From the NCBI GenBank assembly GCA_021784785.1, contig JAJYHJ010000121.1, positions 1 through 38,187 on the forward strand: 38,187 nt of DNA, written 5' to 3'. Below the pieces are notes generated by a model. That model ran no database searches, was not told where the DNA came from, and worked only from the letters and a program-made list of their open reading frames with translations. Positions 8,382-16,605 of this stretch are shown here, piece by piece (positions within the stretch are counted from its first letter, which is position 1; every line of letters begins with the position of its first letter). The translations under genes and the position numbers were made by a program. The DNA comes from Actinomycetes bacterium (GTDB lineage: Bacteria > Actinomycetota > Acidimicrobiia > Acidimicrobiales > Acidimicrobiaceae).

Positions 8382-9188
8382 GTGAAAAATAATACCGACA
8401 AAACGACCATGAAAACGAGGCTAGTGGTCCTATCACTGATCTTCATATCTGCAACTACGGCTGCACTAGGGTACTTTGAGCACCTTGAGTACTTGCCGTA
8501 TATCGCTGCAGGCTTATCGATCGTGACTACATTTATAGCGATCTCAACGAGACCAAAACCGATTGAAGAAGATCAATTTCCACTGATCAATCCTTCCGAG
8601 CCTCACGAGGACATGACGATAACATCGGAGACCAATCCCAACCCCAAGAGCAGCGCTAACGAGAGTCCTATCTCCAACGATCATGTCAACTGGCAAGGGA
8701 TCTCCGATCCAGTGACAGGTATGTTAAACGACCTCTTCTTTGCAGGTCTAGTAGGGACCAAAGTAGCCACAGCTCGAAGAAGACTATGGCCCGTTTCTAT
8801 CGCCCTTTTGCACGTCAACTTCGGATCCGCAGTTGCCGATAAGAGTGACGAAAATAAGGCCGCAACCGAGTTCGCCGAGACCATAATGTCTACCATTAGA
8901 GACGCCGACGTGGCCTGTCGGCTCTCGAGAAAAACCTTCGCCTTGATTTTGGATGACACAGACGAAGACGGTGCCGCCTGGGCATCAGAGCGAATACAGC
9001 TAGCACAAGCACGCAAAGGCGATGCTCGCGTCTCCAAAGTCTCCGCTGGCGTTGCCAGCTATCCCAGTCACGGCATCGAACCCACGGAAATCATTGCAAA
9101 AGCTCGCGAAGCACTGGAAAAGGCTGTAAACAACGCGGATCTCCCCGGCCTTGGCCTTGTGATCGTAGCACCACAAAGGCCTCTCTAA
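8382..9188 (+). CDS. Membrane protein with degenerate GGDEF domain
   Basis: 268 aa. Two hydrophobic helices (about 13-28 and 36-53) are followed by an acidic, Ser/Pro-rich linker and a GGDEF-fold domain from about residue 108, which opens DPVTGMLND. The catalytic GGDEF motif is replaced by SRKTF, so diguanylate cyclase activity is very unlikely. The RxxD motif that binds c-di-GMP at the inhibitory site of active relatives is kept as RDAD, exactly five residues before the degenerate motif. I infer a membrane-bound c-di-GMP receptor, or a remnant. It follows ecm by 46 nt on the same strand and may be cotranscribed, without obvious metabolic logic. Start GTG 8382 has no good ribosome site; ATG 8409 is the alternative. 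Confidence 0.75.
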   Translation: MKNNTDKTTMKTRLVVLSLIFISATTAALGYFEHLEYLPYIAAGLSIVTTFIAISTRPKPIEEDQFPLINPSEPHEDMTITSETNPNPKSSANESPISNDHVNWQGISDPVTGMLNDLFFAGLVGTKVATARRRLWPVSIALLHVNFGSAVADKSDENKAATEFAETIMSTIRDADVACRLSRKTFALILDDTDEDGAAWASERIQLAQARKGDARVSKVSAGVASYPSHGIEPTEIIAKAREALEKAVNNADLPGLGLVIVAPQRPL

Positions 9189-9261
9189 AACGTTCCCAGA
9201 CAACTTTTAATTGATTCGGGTCAGTCAATGCACGAAGGCTGTCGACCAGCTTTCTATCCGT

Positions 9262-9480
9262 CTAATACCTATGCGACCTTGCAGTTGACATCGGAGCTGC
9301 CCACCACCTCGAAGAAAATCTCCAGATCACTGGGTCTTGCGTGCGAATCTTACTTGAAGTAGTGCCCCTGTTCGTTGCCTCCAGGAAAGCTAAAGTTACA
9401 ACAGCCATCTCCTCCTCGGGTGAAAGTTCTACTCTTATATAGTCCATCGAGCTACTCTCGTCAAAGGGGCACATTGCCAT
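9262..9480 (-). CDS. Small acyl-CoA carboxylase epsilon-like subunit
   Basis: A 72-aa frame that starts 20 nt before the stop of the carboxylase beta gene and runs in the same direction, so it is probably translationally coupled to it. Actinobacterial acyl-CoA carboxylases often have a small epsilon subunit in this place, with a helix near the N-terminus (I-V-x-G-x-P-x-x-E-E-x-A-A) and a Trp/Arg-rich tail. Here [14 protein letters not shown] and the tail [11 protein letters not shown] fit that pattern, though loosely; the similarity is by eye only. Start may be 9480, 9474 or ATG 9447 (which gives MDYIRVEL). If it is not the epsilon subunit, it is an unknown small protein in the beta-subunit operon. 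The 73 nt between it and the end of the GGDEF gene hold nothing recognisable. Confidence 0.5.
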   Translation of the reverse strand: MAMCPFDESSSMDYIRVELSPEEEMAVVTLAFLEATNRGTTSSKIRTQDPVIWRFSSRWWAAPMSTARSHRY

Positions 9481-11020
9481 GCTTCCGCTTTGGAAGGTCT
9501 CCTCGTTTTGAACGTAACACCCGTAACGAACGAATCAAAATCTTGCGAGTCTCAGCCGGGTCTATAACATCGTCCACGAATCCGCGCTCGGCAGCTATAT
9601 ATGGATTAGCGTAGCGATCTGCATACTGATCTACAAGTTCTTTACGCCGACCTTCTGGATCTTTAGCCCCCGCAAGTTCTCTTCTATGAACGACCTCCAC
9701 AGCGCCTTGGGGTCCCATAACGGCCAACTCTGCAGAGGGCCACGCATAGGCGAAGTCAGCCCCCACGGACTTTGAGTTCATGACCACATAAGCGCCGCCG
9801 TACGCCTTTCTTATAATGACCTGCACCCTCGGGACTGTAGCTTCACAAAATGCATAAAGGAGCTTCGCTCCATGTCGAATTATGCCTCCATACTCCTGAT
9901 CGACGCCAGGCATAAACCCTGGCACATCAACAAATGTTACGATCGGGATATTAAATGCATCGCAAGTTCGCACGAATCGGGCAGCCTTTTCAGACGAATC
10001 GATATCCAAAACTCCAGCAAGCACAGACGGCTGGTTGCCAACTACACCAGCGACGCGTCCATCAAGCCTCGCAAATCCACAGGTCATGTTCATCGCCCAG
10101 TATGGATAATACTCAAAGTACTCACCGTCGTCCACTATCGACGTTATGATAGTTTTCATATCGTAAGGTTGATTCGAGGATGGCGGAATGACGTCCCTAA
10201 GCTCTGGCGTAAGCCTCTCTGGATCGTCGTTGGGCTCAAAGTACGGTGGTTCCTCCAAATTGTTCGAAGGCAAGAAGTCAAGTAGATAGCGCACTTCATC
10301 TAGACACTGCTTCTCGTCATCCAACACGAACGTTGCAACACCGGACTTGGTTCCGTGACTCATAGCGCCGCCGAGTTCCTCAAGTGTGACCTCTTCACCT
10401 GTAACGGTCTTTACTACATCTGGACCAGTAATAAACATATGAGACGTCTCTTTTACCATAAAGATAAAGTCGGTCATAGCTGGCGAGTAAACCGCTCCTC
10501 CTGCACATGGTCCCATAATTACAGATATTTGCGGAATCACTCCCGAACTTGAGACGTTTCTACGGAAGATTCCGCCATAGGAGTGAAGTGACACGACTCC
10601 TTCTTGGATTCGCGCCCCGGCTCCGTCGTTCAAGCCGACCATCGGTACACCAACGGAGGCAGCTAGGTCCATAACCTTATGTATCTTTTCCGCGAACACC
10701 TCACCTAGGGCACCGCCAAAGACAGTAAAGTCCTGCGAAAACACGCATACTCTGCGGCCATTGATAGTACCAAAACCCGTTATCACACCATCTGTATAAG
10801 GCCTGTTATCCTCAAGACCCATTCCATGGGCGCGATGCCGTGCAAGCATATCAAGCTCTTGGAACGAACCCTCATCCAAAAGATAGTTAAGTCGCTCTCG
10901 GGCCGTCAGCTTGCACTTAGCGTGTTGTCGTTCGACTGCCGCTGGCGTCCCAGCGTTTAAGGCCTCTTGCCTTCTTCGTTCAAGTTCAACTAACCGTTCC
11001 GACATAAGATGTTCTGACAT
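9461..11020 (-). CDS. pccB: Acyl-CoA carboxylase carboxyltransferase (beta) subunit, propionyl-CoA type
   Basis: Transfers the carboxyl group from carboxybiotin to an acyl-CoA, most likely propionyl-CoA or acetyl-CoA; in the ethylmalonyl-CoA pathway it would carboxylate the propionyl-CoA that is released. Family blocks are [25 protein letters not shown] with GGIFRRNV, the oxyanion-hole glycines [13 protein letters not shown], and the C-terminal [10 protein letters not shown] with GPQGAVE. The frame extends to GTG 11131, but ATG 11018-11020 gives 519 aa, the usual length, and removes an N-terminal extension unlike the family; no start has a strong ribosome site. The biotin-carrying alpha subunit is not in the window. 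Substrate cannot be read with certainty. A small epsilon-like gene overlaps its 3' end. Confidence 0.92.
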   Translation of the reverse strand: MSEHLMSERLVELERRRQEALNAGTPAAVERQHAKCKLTARERLNYLLDEGSFQELDMLARHRAHGMGLEDNRPYTDGVITGFGTINGRRVCVFSQDFTVFGGALGEVFAEKIHKVMDLAASVGVPMVGLNDGAGARIQEGVVSLHSYGGIFRRNVSSSGVIPQISVIMGPCAGGAVYSPAMTDFIFMVKETSHMFITGPDVVKTVTGEEVTLEELGGAMSHGTKSGVATFVLDDEKQCLDEVRYLLDFLPSNNLEEPPYFEPNDDPERLTPELRDVIPPSSNQPYDMKTIITSIVDDGEYFEYYPYWAMNMTCGFARLDGRVAGVVGNQPSVLAGVLDIDSSEKAARFVRTCDAFNIPIVTFVDVPGFMPGVDQEYGGIIRHGAKLLYAFCEATVPRVQVIIRKAYGGAYVVMNSKSVGADFAYAWPSAELAVMGPQGAVEVVHRRELAGAKDPEGRRKELVDQYADRYANPYIAAERGFVDDVIDPAETRKILIRSLRVLRSKRGDLPKRKHGNVPL

Positions 11021-11175
11021 AGTTTCAAAGGCTACCAACCCTTTGAAGTCTTTGATTTCACATAATTGGAGACCATAACAAAAATCCTTGGATATCCAAT
11101 TCTCTATATGTATTTTTCCTAATTTTGTCACTTTATGTGAATATTTTTCCCACTCCTTGTGTTGTTCTAAGTATC

Positions 11176-11895
11176 ATGAAAGACATTCGGTATCATTATG
11201 AGGTAATGATAAAGCTCGCTGGAACCGACTTCCTTCCTAGCATAGAAGAAACTCTCAGATATCTAGGAAACGATCCATCAATGGATGATCTCCTATACGT
11301 AGGAGGAACCATAACACCGATATCTCTACTCGCCGGATATCAAAAAGGTGTTTTCCCCATGAAGATTGCCGACGCAGAAGAGGAGTTTGTCGGATGGTTT
11401 TCGCCTCGGACTCGCGCAGTCATCCAACTACACCCAGAAAACAAAGACGTCGAACTCAAAATATCCAAGTCTCTAAAAAAGGCCATTAGGGATTTCGAAT
11501 TCAAGATTGACACCCGTTTTCGAGAGGTAGTAGAGTTGTGTGCCCACCTCAGAGCAGAGGGCAACTGGATCGACGAAGATTACGTAAAGGTATACGAAAT
11601 GCTCTTTGCGGCCGGATACGCTCATAGTTACGAGGTCTATGACCGATCCCATCCTGACAAGCTCGTAGGTGGTCTATTTGGCGTCGGCGTCGGCAGGCTC
11701 TTCTCAGGTGAGTCCATGTTCCACCTCGTTTCAAATGCCTCAAAAGCTGCTTTCGTTCATTTAATCCAAGATCTAAGGTTCAAACAGTACGAACTCTTAG
11801 ACGGACAGTGGCCAACTCATCATCTGAAGTCCTTAGGTATGCTAGAGATCGATCGACTTACATACTTGGAAATGCTCAAATCGCTATTTCACTGA
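11176..11895 (+). CDS. aat: Leucyl/phenylalanyl-tRNA--protein transferase
   Basis: Attaches Leu or Phe from aminoacyl-tRNA to proteins with N-terminal Arg or Lys, marking them for ClpS/ClpAP degradation. Family landmarks are LLYVGGTITPISLLAGYQKGVFPM, WFSPRTRAVI, the central AHSYEVYD with GGLFGVGVGRLFSGESMFH, and FVHLIQDLRFKQYELLDGQ near the end. The fold is the GNAT-like transferase domain. The frame opens at 11125, but ATG 11176 or ATG 11206 (which has GAGG close upstream) suit the family better; I give 11176. The gene faces away from pccB and is convergent with alkA, with 22 nt between stops. Confidence 0.88.
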   Translation: MKDIRYHYEVMIKLAGTDFLPSIEETLRYLGNDPSMDDLLYVGGTITPISLLAGYQKGVFPMKIADAEEEFVGWFSPRTRAVIQLHPENKDVELKISKSLKKAIRDFEFKIDTRFREVVELCAHLRAEGNWIDEDYVKVYEMLFAAGYAHSYEVYDRSHPDKLVGGLFGVGVGRLFSGESMFHLVSNASKAAFVHLIQDLRFKQYELLDGQWPTHHLKSLGMLEIDRLTYLEMLKSLFH

Positions 11896-11917
11896 GAAAG
11901 TTGGGCCAATAAAGAGT

Positions 11918-12829
11918 TCACAAAGTTGCATTTAGATGATAGAAAAGGAGTTGAGAGATCCAACCTCTATACGGCGACCAGTCATAGCTCATAGCACGTA
12001 TCGTCTCTTCTGCCAAATCCCCTGATAATCCATATAGGCTTGCAACGGCCTTTTTAAGGCCAAGGTCACCCGATGGAAACACGTCGTTAAACCCTAATCC
12101 CCTAAGCAGCACATACTCAGCCGTCCAACGCCCAACCCCATAATATTTTATCAAAGACGCCATTACAGTGTCATAGTCAAGGGTTCTGTAGGCAAAGAAA
12201 TCAATCCCCTTGTCGACTATTACACGCGATATCTCTATTAGCGCCCTCGCCTTAGTGCCACTGAATTTACACGCTCTTAGCTTTTCTAAAGAAAGTGACG
12301 CAACCTCTTTCGGACTAGGTGATACGAGATAGGAAATTCCGTCAGACTCTAAGCGCTTGGCTCCTGACACGTCGTGGAGGCGAAGCAGCAAAGTTTTGGC
12401 AAATCCGACATTCACTTGTTGAGCCGCGATTGCCCATAACAGAGCCTCGAAAGGATCAAAGTACAAAAAGGGCCTTATTAATCCGTACCGATCGTGTAAC
12501 GATCCCAGAGTCTTGTCTCGATCAAACAGGTCGAGTAGACCAGGCGGTGCAGGGAAAACGTAAAAACACTCCTTGACTCGTTCTCGAACTCGAGCGAGAT
12601 CCCCTTCAGAGACAGATTCTCCACAAAGTTCAACTCTAACTCCAGCCTGATTTGGTGCTTCGTAGACGCTCAGTAACGCTGGAGTATCGGAGTCTTTGGG
12701 GTAGAACGCCTTGCGGTAGAGATCTAACGATACGTTCTCAAAAACTATCCCAGGAGCCTTGCTAAGGTAGTAAAGCGCTGAAGCAAGGTCGAAGTCACAA
12801 GGCGCCTCAATATCACAGCTCAAGATCAC
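11918..12829 (-). CDS. DNA-3-methyladenine glycosylase II family (AlkA-like)
   Basis: Base-excision repair glycosylase that removes alkylated purines. The 303-aa protein has an AlkA N-terminal domain (about 1-115) followed by a helix-hairpin-helix GPD domain. The hairpin is GVGRWTAEYVLLRGLG (231-246), with the catalytic aspartate in FPSGDLGL (D255), matching GIGRWTANY and D238 of E. coli AlkA. Start GTG 12827-12829 has GGAGAG 7 nt upstream on the minus strand. There is no Ada-like HTH or methyltransferase fused to it. It follows the thiolase gene by 85 nt in the same direction and may be read through from it, but has no metabolic link. Confidence 0.88.
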   Translation of the reverse strand: MILSCDIEAPCDFDLASALYYLSKAPGIVFENVSLDLYRKAFYPKDSDTPALLSVYEAPNQAGVRVELCGESVSEGDLARVRERVKECFYVFPAPPGLLDLFDRDKTLGSLHDRYGLIRPFLYFDPFEALLWAIAAQQVNVGFAKTLLLRLHDVSGAKRLESDGISYLVSPSPKEVASLSLEKLRACKFSGTKARALIEISRVIVDKGIDFFAYRTLDYDTVMASLIKYYGVGRWTAEYVLLRGLGFNDVFPSGDLGLKKAVASLYGLSGDLAEETIRAMSYDWSPYRGWISQLLFYHLNATL

Positions 12830-12914
12830 CTTCGTACTCTCCGATCTCGCTACATCCGGTTTGATACTCGCTAAAAGCTAGAGTTGGACTCAAAATAAAC
12901 TCCATGCACCTTCG

Positions 12915-14105
12915 TCAGGTTAACGTCTCAACGATTAGGGCATCCCCTTGGCCGCCCCCACCGCAAAGGGCCGCCGCGCCTATTCTACCTCCGCGCCTAT
13001 TCAGCTCCATAAGCAAGGTTAATGCTAACCTTGCACCTGACGCTCCAATTGGATGGCCAAGGGCTATCGCTCCGCCGTTTACGTTAACGACCTCATCTGA
13101 GATCGAAAGAGCGTCCATAGAGGCTACCGCAACAGCGGCAAAAGCCTCGTTGATCTCAAAGAGATCTATATCTCCCACTTCCTTTGAGATCTTTTGTACC
13201 GCCCTCAAGATTGCGTTAGACGGTTGATGCAAAAGCGAAGTGTCCGGTCCCGCAACCTGGCCATAAGAGAGAATCTGCCCTAGGGGTTGGAGTCCAAGTT
13301 CATCCAATACTCTCTCAGAAACTATAATCAGAGCCGATGCACCGTCAGAGATCTGTGAAGCATTTCCCGCTGTTACCGTACCTTCCGCCGAAAATACAGG
13401 CCGCAACTTAGCCAAGGTCTCAACCGTAGTTCCTGGTCTCACGCCTTCATCTGTATCTACAATGGTAGGGTCACCTTTTCGATTAGGTACAGAGATCGCC
13501 ACTATCTCTTCAGCAAATCTTCCCGACTTAATCGCCGCAGCTGCACGCTCATGAGAGTTTGCCGAAAATGCGTCCTGTCTCTCTCTGGTCACTGATGGAG
13601 TATCTCGTTTGACGTAGCGATCTGTAGAAAGTCCCATGGCTTCGTGTTCAAAGGAACATGTTAATCCGTCGTGCATCATCGAGTCAACGAGAGTAGCATC
13701 ACCCAAACGATAGCCTTGACGCGCTTTGGGCAAAACATGAGGCGCTCCAGACATTGACTCCATTCCCCCGGCCACAACTATGTCGGCTTCGCCAGCCTTT
13801 ATCATGAGATCTGCTAGGTAGATCGCATTCAGACCTGATAGGCAAACCTTATTAATCGTGGTCGCTGGCACAGTCATAGGAATAGACGCCAACGTCGCCG
13901 CTTGACGCGCCGTGATCTGACCCTGGCCGGCTTGAAGAACTTGTCCCATAAACACGTAGTCCACCTGTTCTGCAGCCACACCGGCACGTCTTAGCGCGTC
14001 AGATATGGCAATACCTCCCAGTTCCACAGCACTGAATCCAGAAAGTGAGGAGGACAACTTACCGATAGGTGTTCTGGCACCTGAAAGAATATAAGATCGG
14101 GACAT
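12915..14105 (-). CDS. Acetyl-CoA acetyltransferase (thiolase)
   Basis: Condenses two acetyl-CoA to acetoacetyl-CoA, the entry reaction of the ethylmalonyl-CoA pathway (or cleaves it in fatty-acid breakdown). The 396-aa protein carries all thiolase active-site blocks: the acyl-accepting cysteine in NKVCLSG (C88), NEAFAAVA, GHPIGASG (H351) and the second cysteine in ALCGGGGQGDA (C381). Start ATG 14103-14105 has AAGGAG 6 nt upstream. It is divergent from ccr across a 135-nt promoter region, which suggests coordinated control. Biosynthetic PhaA-type function is inferred from context. Confidence 0.94.
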   Translation of the reverse strand: MSRSYILSGARTPIGKLSSSLSGFSAVELGGIAISDALRRAGVAAEQVDYVFMGQVLQAGQGQITARQAATLASIPMTVPATTINKVCLSGLNAIYLADLMIKAGEADIVVAGGMESMSGAPHVLPKARQGYRLGDATLVDSMMHDGLTCSFEHEAMGLSTDRYVKRDTPSVTRERQDAFSANSHERAAAAIKSGRFAEEIVAISVPNRKGDPTIVDTDEGVRPGTTVETLAKLRPVFSAEGTVTAGNASQISDGASALIIVSERVLDELGLQPLGQILSYGQVAGPDTSLLHQPSNAILRAVQKISKEVGDIDLFEINEAFAAVAVASMDALSISDEVVNVNGGAIALGHPIGASGARLALTLLMELNRRGGRIGAAALCGGGGQGDALIVETLT

Positions 14106-14181
14106 ACAATCTCCTTAGAAACACACTTGAGCCCTATCTTAGTACTAATTTGGTTTTATGGATAAGGTGCCAACTTATGCT

Positions 14182-14210
14182 TTGACATCCGACATTTAGT
14201 GCACAAACTA
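14182..14210 (+). promoter_or_regulatory. Possible ccr promoter
   Basis: A perfect -35 hexamer TTGACA (14182-14187) is followed after 17 nt by AAACTA (14205-14210), a poor -10. If used, transcription would begin near 14217, which rules out the upstream GTG 14199 and favours ATG 14241 as the ccr start. The -10 match is weak, so this is tentative. Confidence 0.35.
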
Positions 14211-14240
14211 AAGTCGCGATTTCGTATATCCTTTTCAAGT

Positions 14241-15605
14241 ATGAACTCCTTCAGGCAAGCAATAGAGACGGGTGCTTCTCCCGATGAACTTAGATCGATC
14301 CCTATTCCTGAGGTTTACCGTGCTGCGTTCGTAAACAAGGACGAGGTAACAGTTTTCGAAGGGCTACCTACGAGTGAAAAGGATCCGAGAAACTCTCTCC
14401 ACGTGGAAGAGGTACCTGTTCCAGAGATGGCACCTGATGAGGTACTTGTGGCGGTCATGGCCTCTTCGATAAACTACAATACCGTGTGGACTTCTATCTT
14501 CGAGCCCGTACCCACCTTCGCATTCCTCGAAAGACTTGGACGAAGTAGCTCATCTTGGAACAGGCGCCACGATCTCCCATACCACGTGCTTGGTTCCGAC
14601 GGATCAGGGGTAATCATTCGGGTTGGGTCTGCCGTTAGAAACTGGAAGATCGGGGACAAAGTTGTAATACACTGCAACTACGTCGACGATCAAGACCCCA
14701 CTGGACACGACGACTCCATGTTATCGTATGACCAAAAAATTTGGGGCTTTGAGTCGAACTTTGGAGGCCTTGCCGATCTTACGTTGGTTAAAGCCAATCA
14801 GCTCATGCCGAAACCTACACATCTCTCGTGGGAGGAATCCGCATGTAACGCACTTTGCAACTCGACCTCCTACCGGATGTTGGTATCCAAGAATGGAGCA
14901 GCAATAAAACAAGGGCAGCGAGTTCTCATCTGGGGTGCAACAGGTGGCATCGGTGGTTACGCCGTTCAATACGTACTCAATGGTGGAGCAGTACCGGTTG
15001 GAGTAGTTTCCTCCGAGGCAAAGGTAGAACTTCTGCACGAACTCGGATGCGAAGCTGTGATCAATCGAAATGAAAAAAACTACAGATTCTGGAAGGACGA
15101 ACACAACCAGGACGAATCAGAGTGGCGACGCTTTGGAAAAGACGTTCGGGCTCTGGTAGGGGAAGATCCCGACATAGTCTTCGAACACCCTGGTAGACAG
15201 ACCTTTGGTGCCTCCGTATTTGTAGCCAAACGCGGCGGTGTTATCATGACCTGTGCAGCCACCACCGGATATATGATCGAGTACGACAATCGGCATCTAT
15301 GGATGAAGCTGAAGACTATCAAATCCTCACACTTCGCAAACTACAGAGAAGCATGGGACGCTAACAAGCTCGTCTGCGAGGGAAAGATTCAACCTATTTT
15401 GTCCGCAACGTACATGCTCGAAAATGTCGGCGAGGCTACAAATCTAGTTCACAAGAATAGACACGAGGGTAAAGTCGGAATCTTGTGTCTAGCATCTGGA
15501 CCCAATATGGGGATCGACAACCCTGAGTTTAGGGAGAAAGTTGGCGAAGACAAGATAACACTGTTCTCACGCCACGGAGCAAAGGCTGACTCCACGTCTA
15601 AGTAG
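14241..15605 (+). CDS. ccr: Crotonyl-CoA carboxylase/reductase
   Basis: Reductive carboxylation of crotonyl-CoA with NADPH and CO2 to (2S)-ethylmalonyl-CoA, the key step of the ethylmalonyl-CoA pathway. The 454-aa medium-chain dehydrogenase-type protein matches actinobacterial Ccr throughout (VMASSINYNTVWTSIFEP, IWGFESNFGGLA, VLIWGATGGIGGYAVQ for NADPH, SSHFANYREAW). The four CO2-binding residues known from Kitasatospora Ccr (N81, F170, E171, H365) are present as N80, F170, E171 and H364, so it should carboxylate rather than merely reduce. The frame extends to GTG 14199, but ATG 14241 aligns with the start of Streptomyces Ccr. The epimerase gene follows 29 nt downstream. Confidence 0.96.
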   Translation: MNSFRQAIETGASPDELRSIPIPEVYRAAFVNKDEVTVFEGLPTSEKDPRNSLHVEEVPVPEMAPDEVLVAVMASSINYNTVWTSIFEPVPTFAFLERLGRSSSSWNRRHDLPYHVLGSDGSGVIIRVGSAVRNWKIGDKVVIHCNYVDDQDPTGHDDSMLSYDQKIWGFESNFGGLADLTLVKANQLMPKPTHLSWEESACNALCNSTSYRMLVSKNGAAIKQGQRVLIWGATGGIGGYAVQYVLNGGAVPVGVVSSEAKVELLHELGCEAVINRNEKNYRFWKDEHNQDESEWRRFGKDVRALVGEDPDIVFEHPGRQTFGASVFVAKRGGVIMTCAATTGYMIEYDNRHLWMKLKTIKSSHFANYREAWDANKLVCEGKIQPILSATYMLENVGEATNLVHKNRHEGKVGILCLASGPNMGIDNPEFREKVGEDKITLFSRHGAKADSTSK

Positions 15606-15634
15606 ACATAACCAGAGGGTAAGGAAGTACACGC

Positions 15635-16036
15635 ATGAAACCACAAGAGATAGATCATATAGCGATAGCAGTTAAGGATTTGGAGTCAGCTATTACGTTT
15701 TATACCCAGATTCTGGGGGCTGCAATTGAACATCGCGAGTTCGTGGAGTCCGATGGGATAGAAGAGGTGCTCCTAAAGGTATCCGATACCTACATTCAGC
15801 TACTTTGTCCAACAACGCCAACGTCACCGGTAGCGAAGTACATAGAAAAGAGAGGCGAAGGTCTACACCACATGGGGTTGCGGGTGGACAACTGTGAAGA
15901 GGCGCTGAGAGACGCTATCGATGCCGGCGCAACCAGCATCGATACTCATCCACGTCCTGGCTCACGAGGAACGACCGTCGCGTTTTTACATCCAAAATCC
16001 ACTTTCGGCGTTCTAATTGAGCTCGTGCAACTCTGA
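15635..16036 (+). CDS. Methylmalonyl-CoA / ethylmalonyl-CoA epimerase
   Basis: A 133-aa vicinal-oxygen-chelate protein that flips the C2 configuration of ethylmalonyl-CoA and methylmalonyl-CoA so that the B12 mutases can use them. The metal-ligand positions are visible: H8 in IDHIAIAV, Q55 in YIQLLCP, a histidine in GLHHMGLRV (H78/H79) and E129 in VLIELVQL. Length and motifs are typical. Start ATG 15635 has AAGGAAG upstream. It is in an operon with ccr; in Rhodobacter-type organisms one epimerase serves both substrates, which is the likely role here. Confidence 0.92.
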   Translation: MKPQEIDHIAIAVKDLESAITFYTQILGAAIEHREFVESDGIEEVLLKVSDTYIQLLCPTTPTSPVAKYIEKRGEGLHHMGLRVDNCEEALRDAIDAGATSIDTHPRPGSRGTTVAFLHPKSTFGVLIELVQL

Positions 16037-16167
16037 GCAGAACGCCAGCCCCCAACCTGTTTGACGTAGCTGTTTTGCCTGATTGGCCGCTGGATAGTTG
16101 ACAATTGATAGGGGGTAGCTTTGGCTGTTTGCCATTCAAGTCGAGTCCTTGATCTACCTCTACTCAG

Positions 16168-16187
16168 TTAGTATCTCAAGATACTAA
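16168..16187. repeat. Perfect palindrome in a 570-nt gene-free stretch
   Basis: TTAGTATCT-CA-AGATACTAA: nine-base arms around a 2-nt centre, AT-rich and without a following T-run, so more like a protein-binding site than a terminator. It lies in the 16037-16605 gap between the epimerase gene and the ABC exporter operon, about 130 nt behind the former and 420 nt ahead of the latter. I see no gene in the rest of that gap; a possible -10 (TATAAA, 16549-16554) stands about 50 nt before the exporter start. Confidence 0.5.
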
Positions 16188-16605
16188 GAACTGACCGCCA
16201 TCGGTAGTAACGATTTATACTCCATCTCATCGATACCGACAGATATGCCGAAGTGGTGCTTCCAACTTGTGGGTCTAACAACACATTTTCCGGAACGACA
16301 CTTTGTAGGTCTAGAAGATGAAGCTGCCACTTGGTCTAAGTACCCAGAGATAGATCAACATTTGACTTATAAACACGTCGGTCCACCAAAGTGCATACAC
16401 TCATAGTTCCGATATCGATTGAGATGACGGCGTGATAAGTTGGGAGATCAAACGACAATACCCTTTTGGAGGTTGTCCTCTTTGGTCAGTCAAGCATCCG
16501 TTGCTCATCCCGTCTACAGATCGCGTAGCGCTTCATACCTTTGGATGATATAAATGCCGCTTATGGAGGACACCACTCTATTGCTCAACGCTTTATCTTG
16601 AAGTC

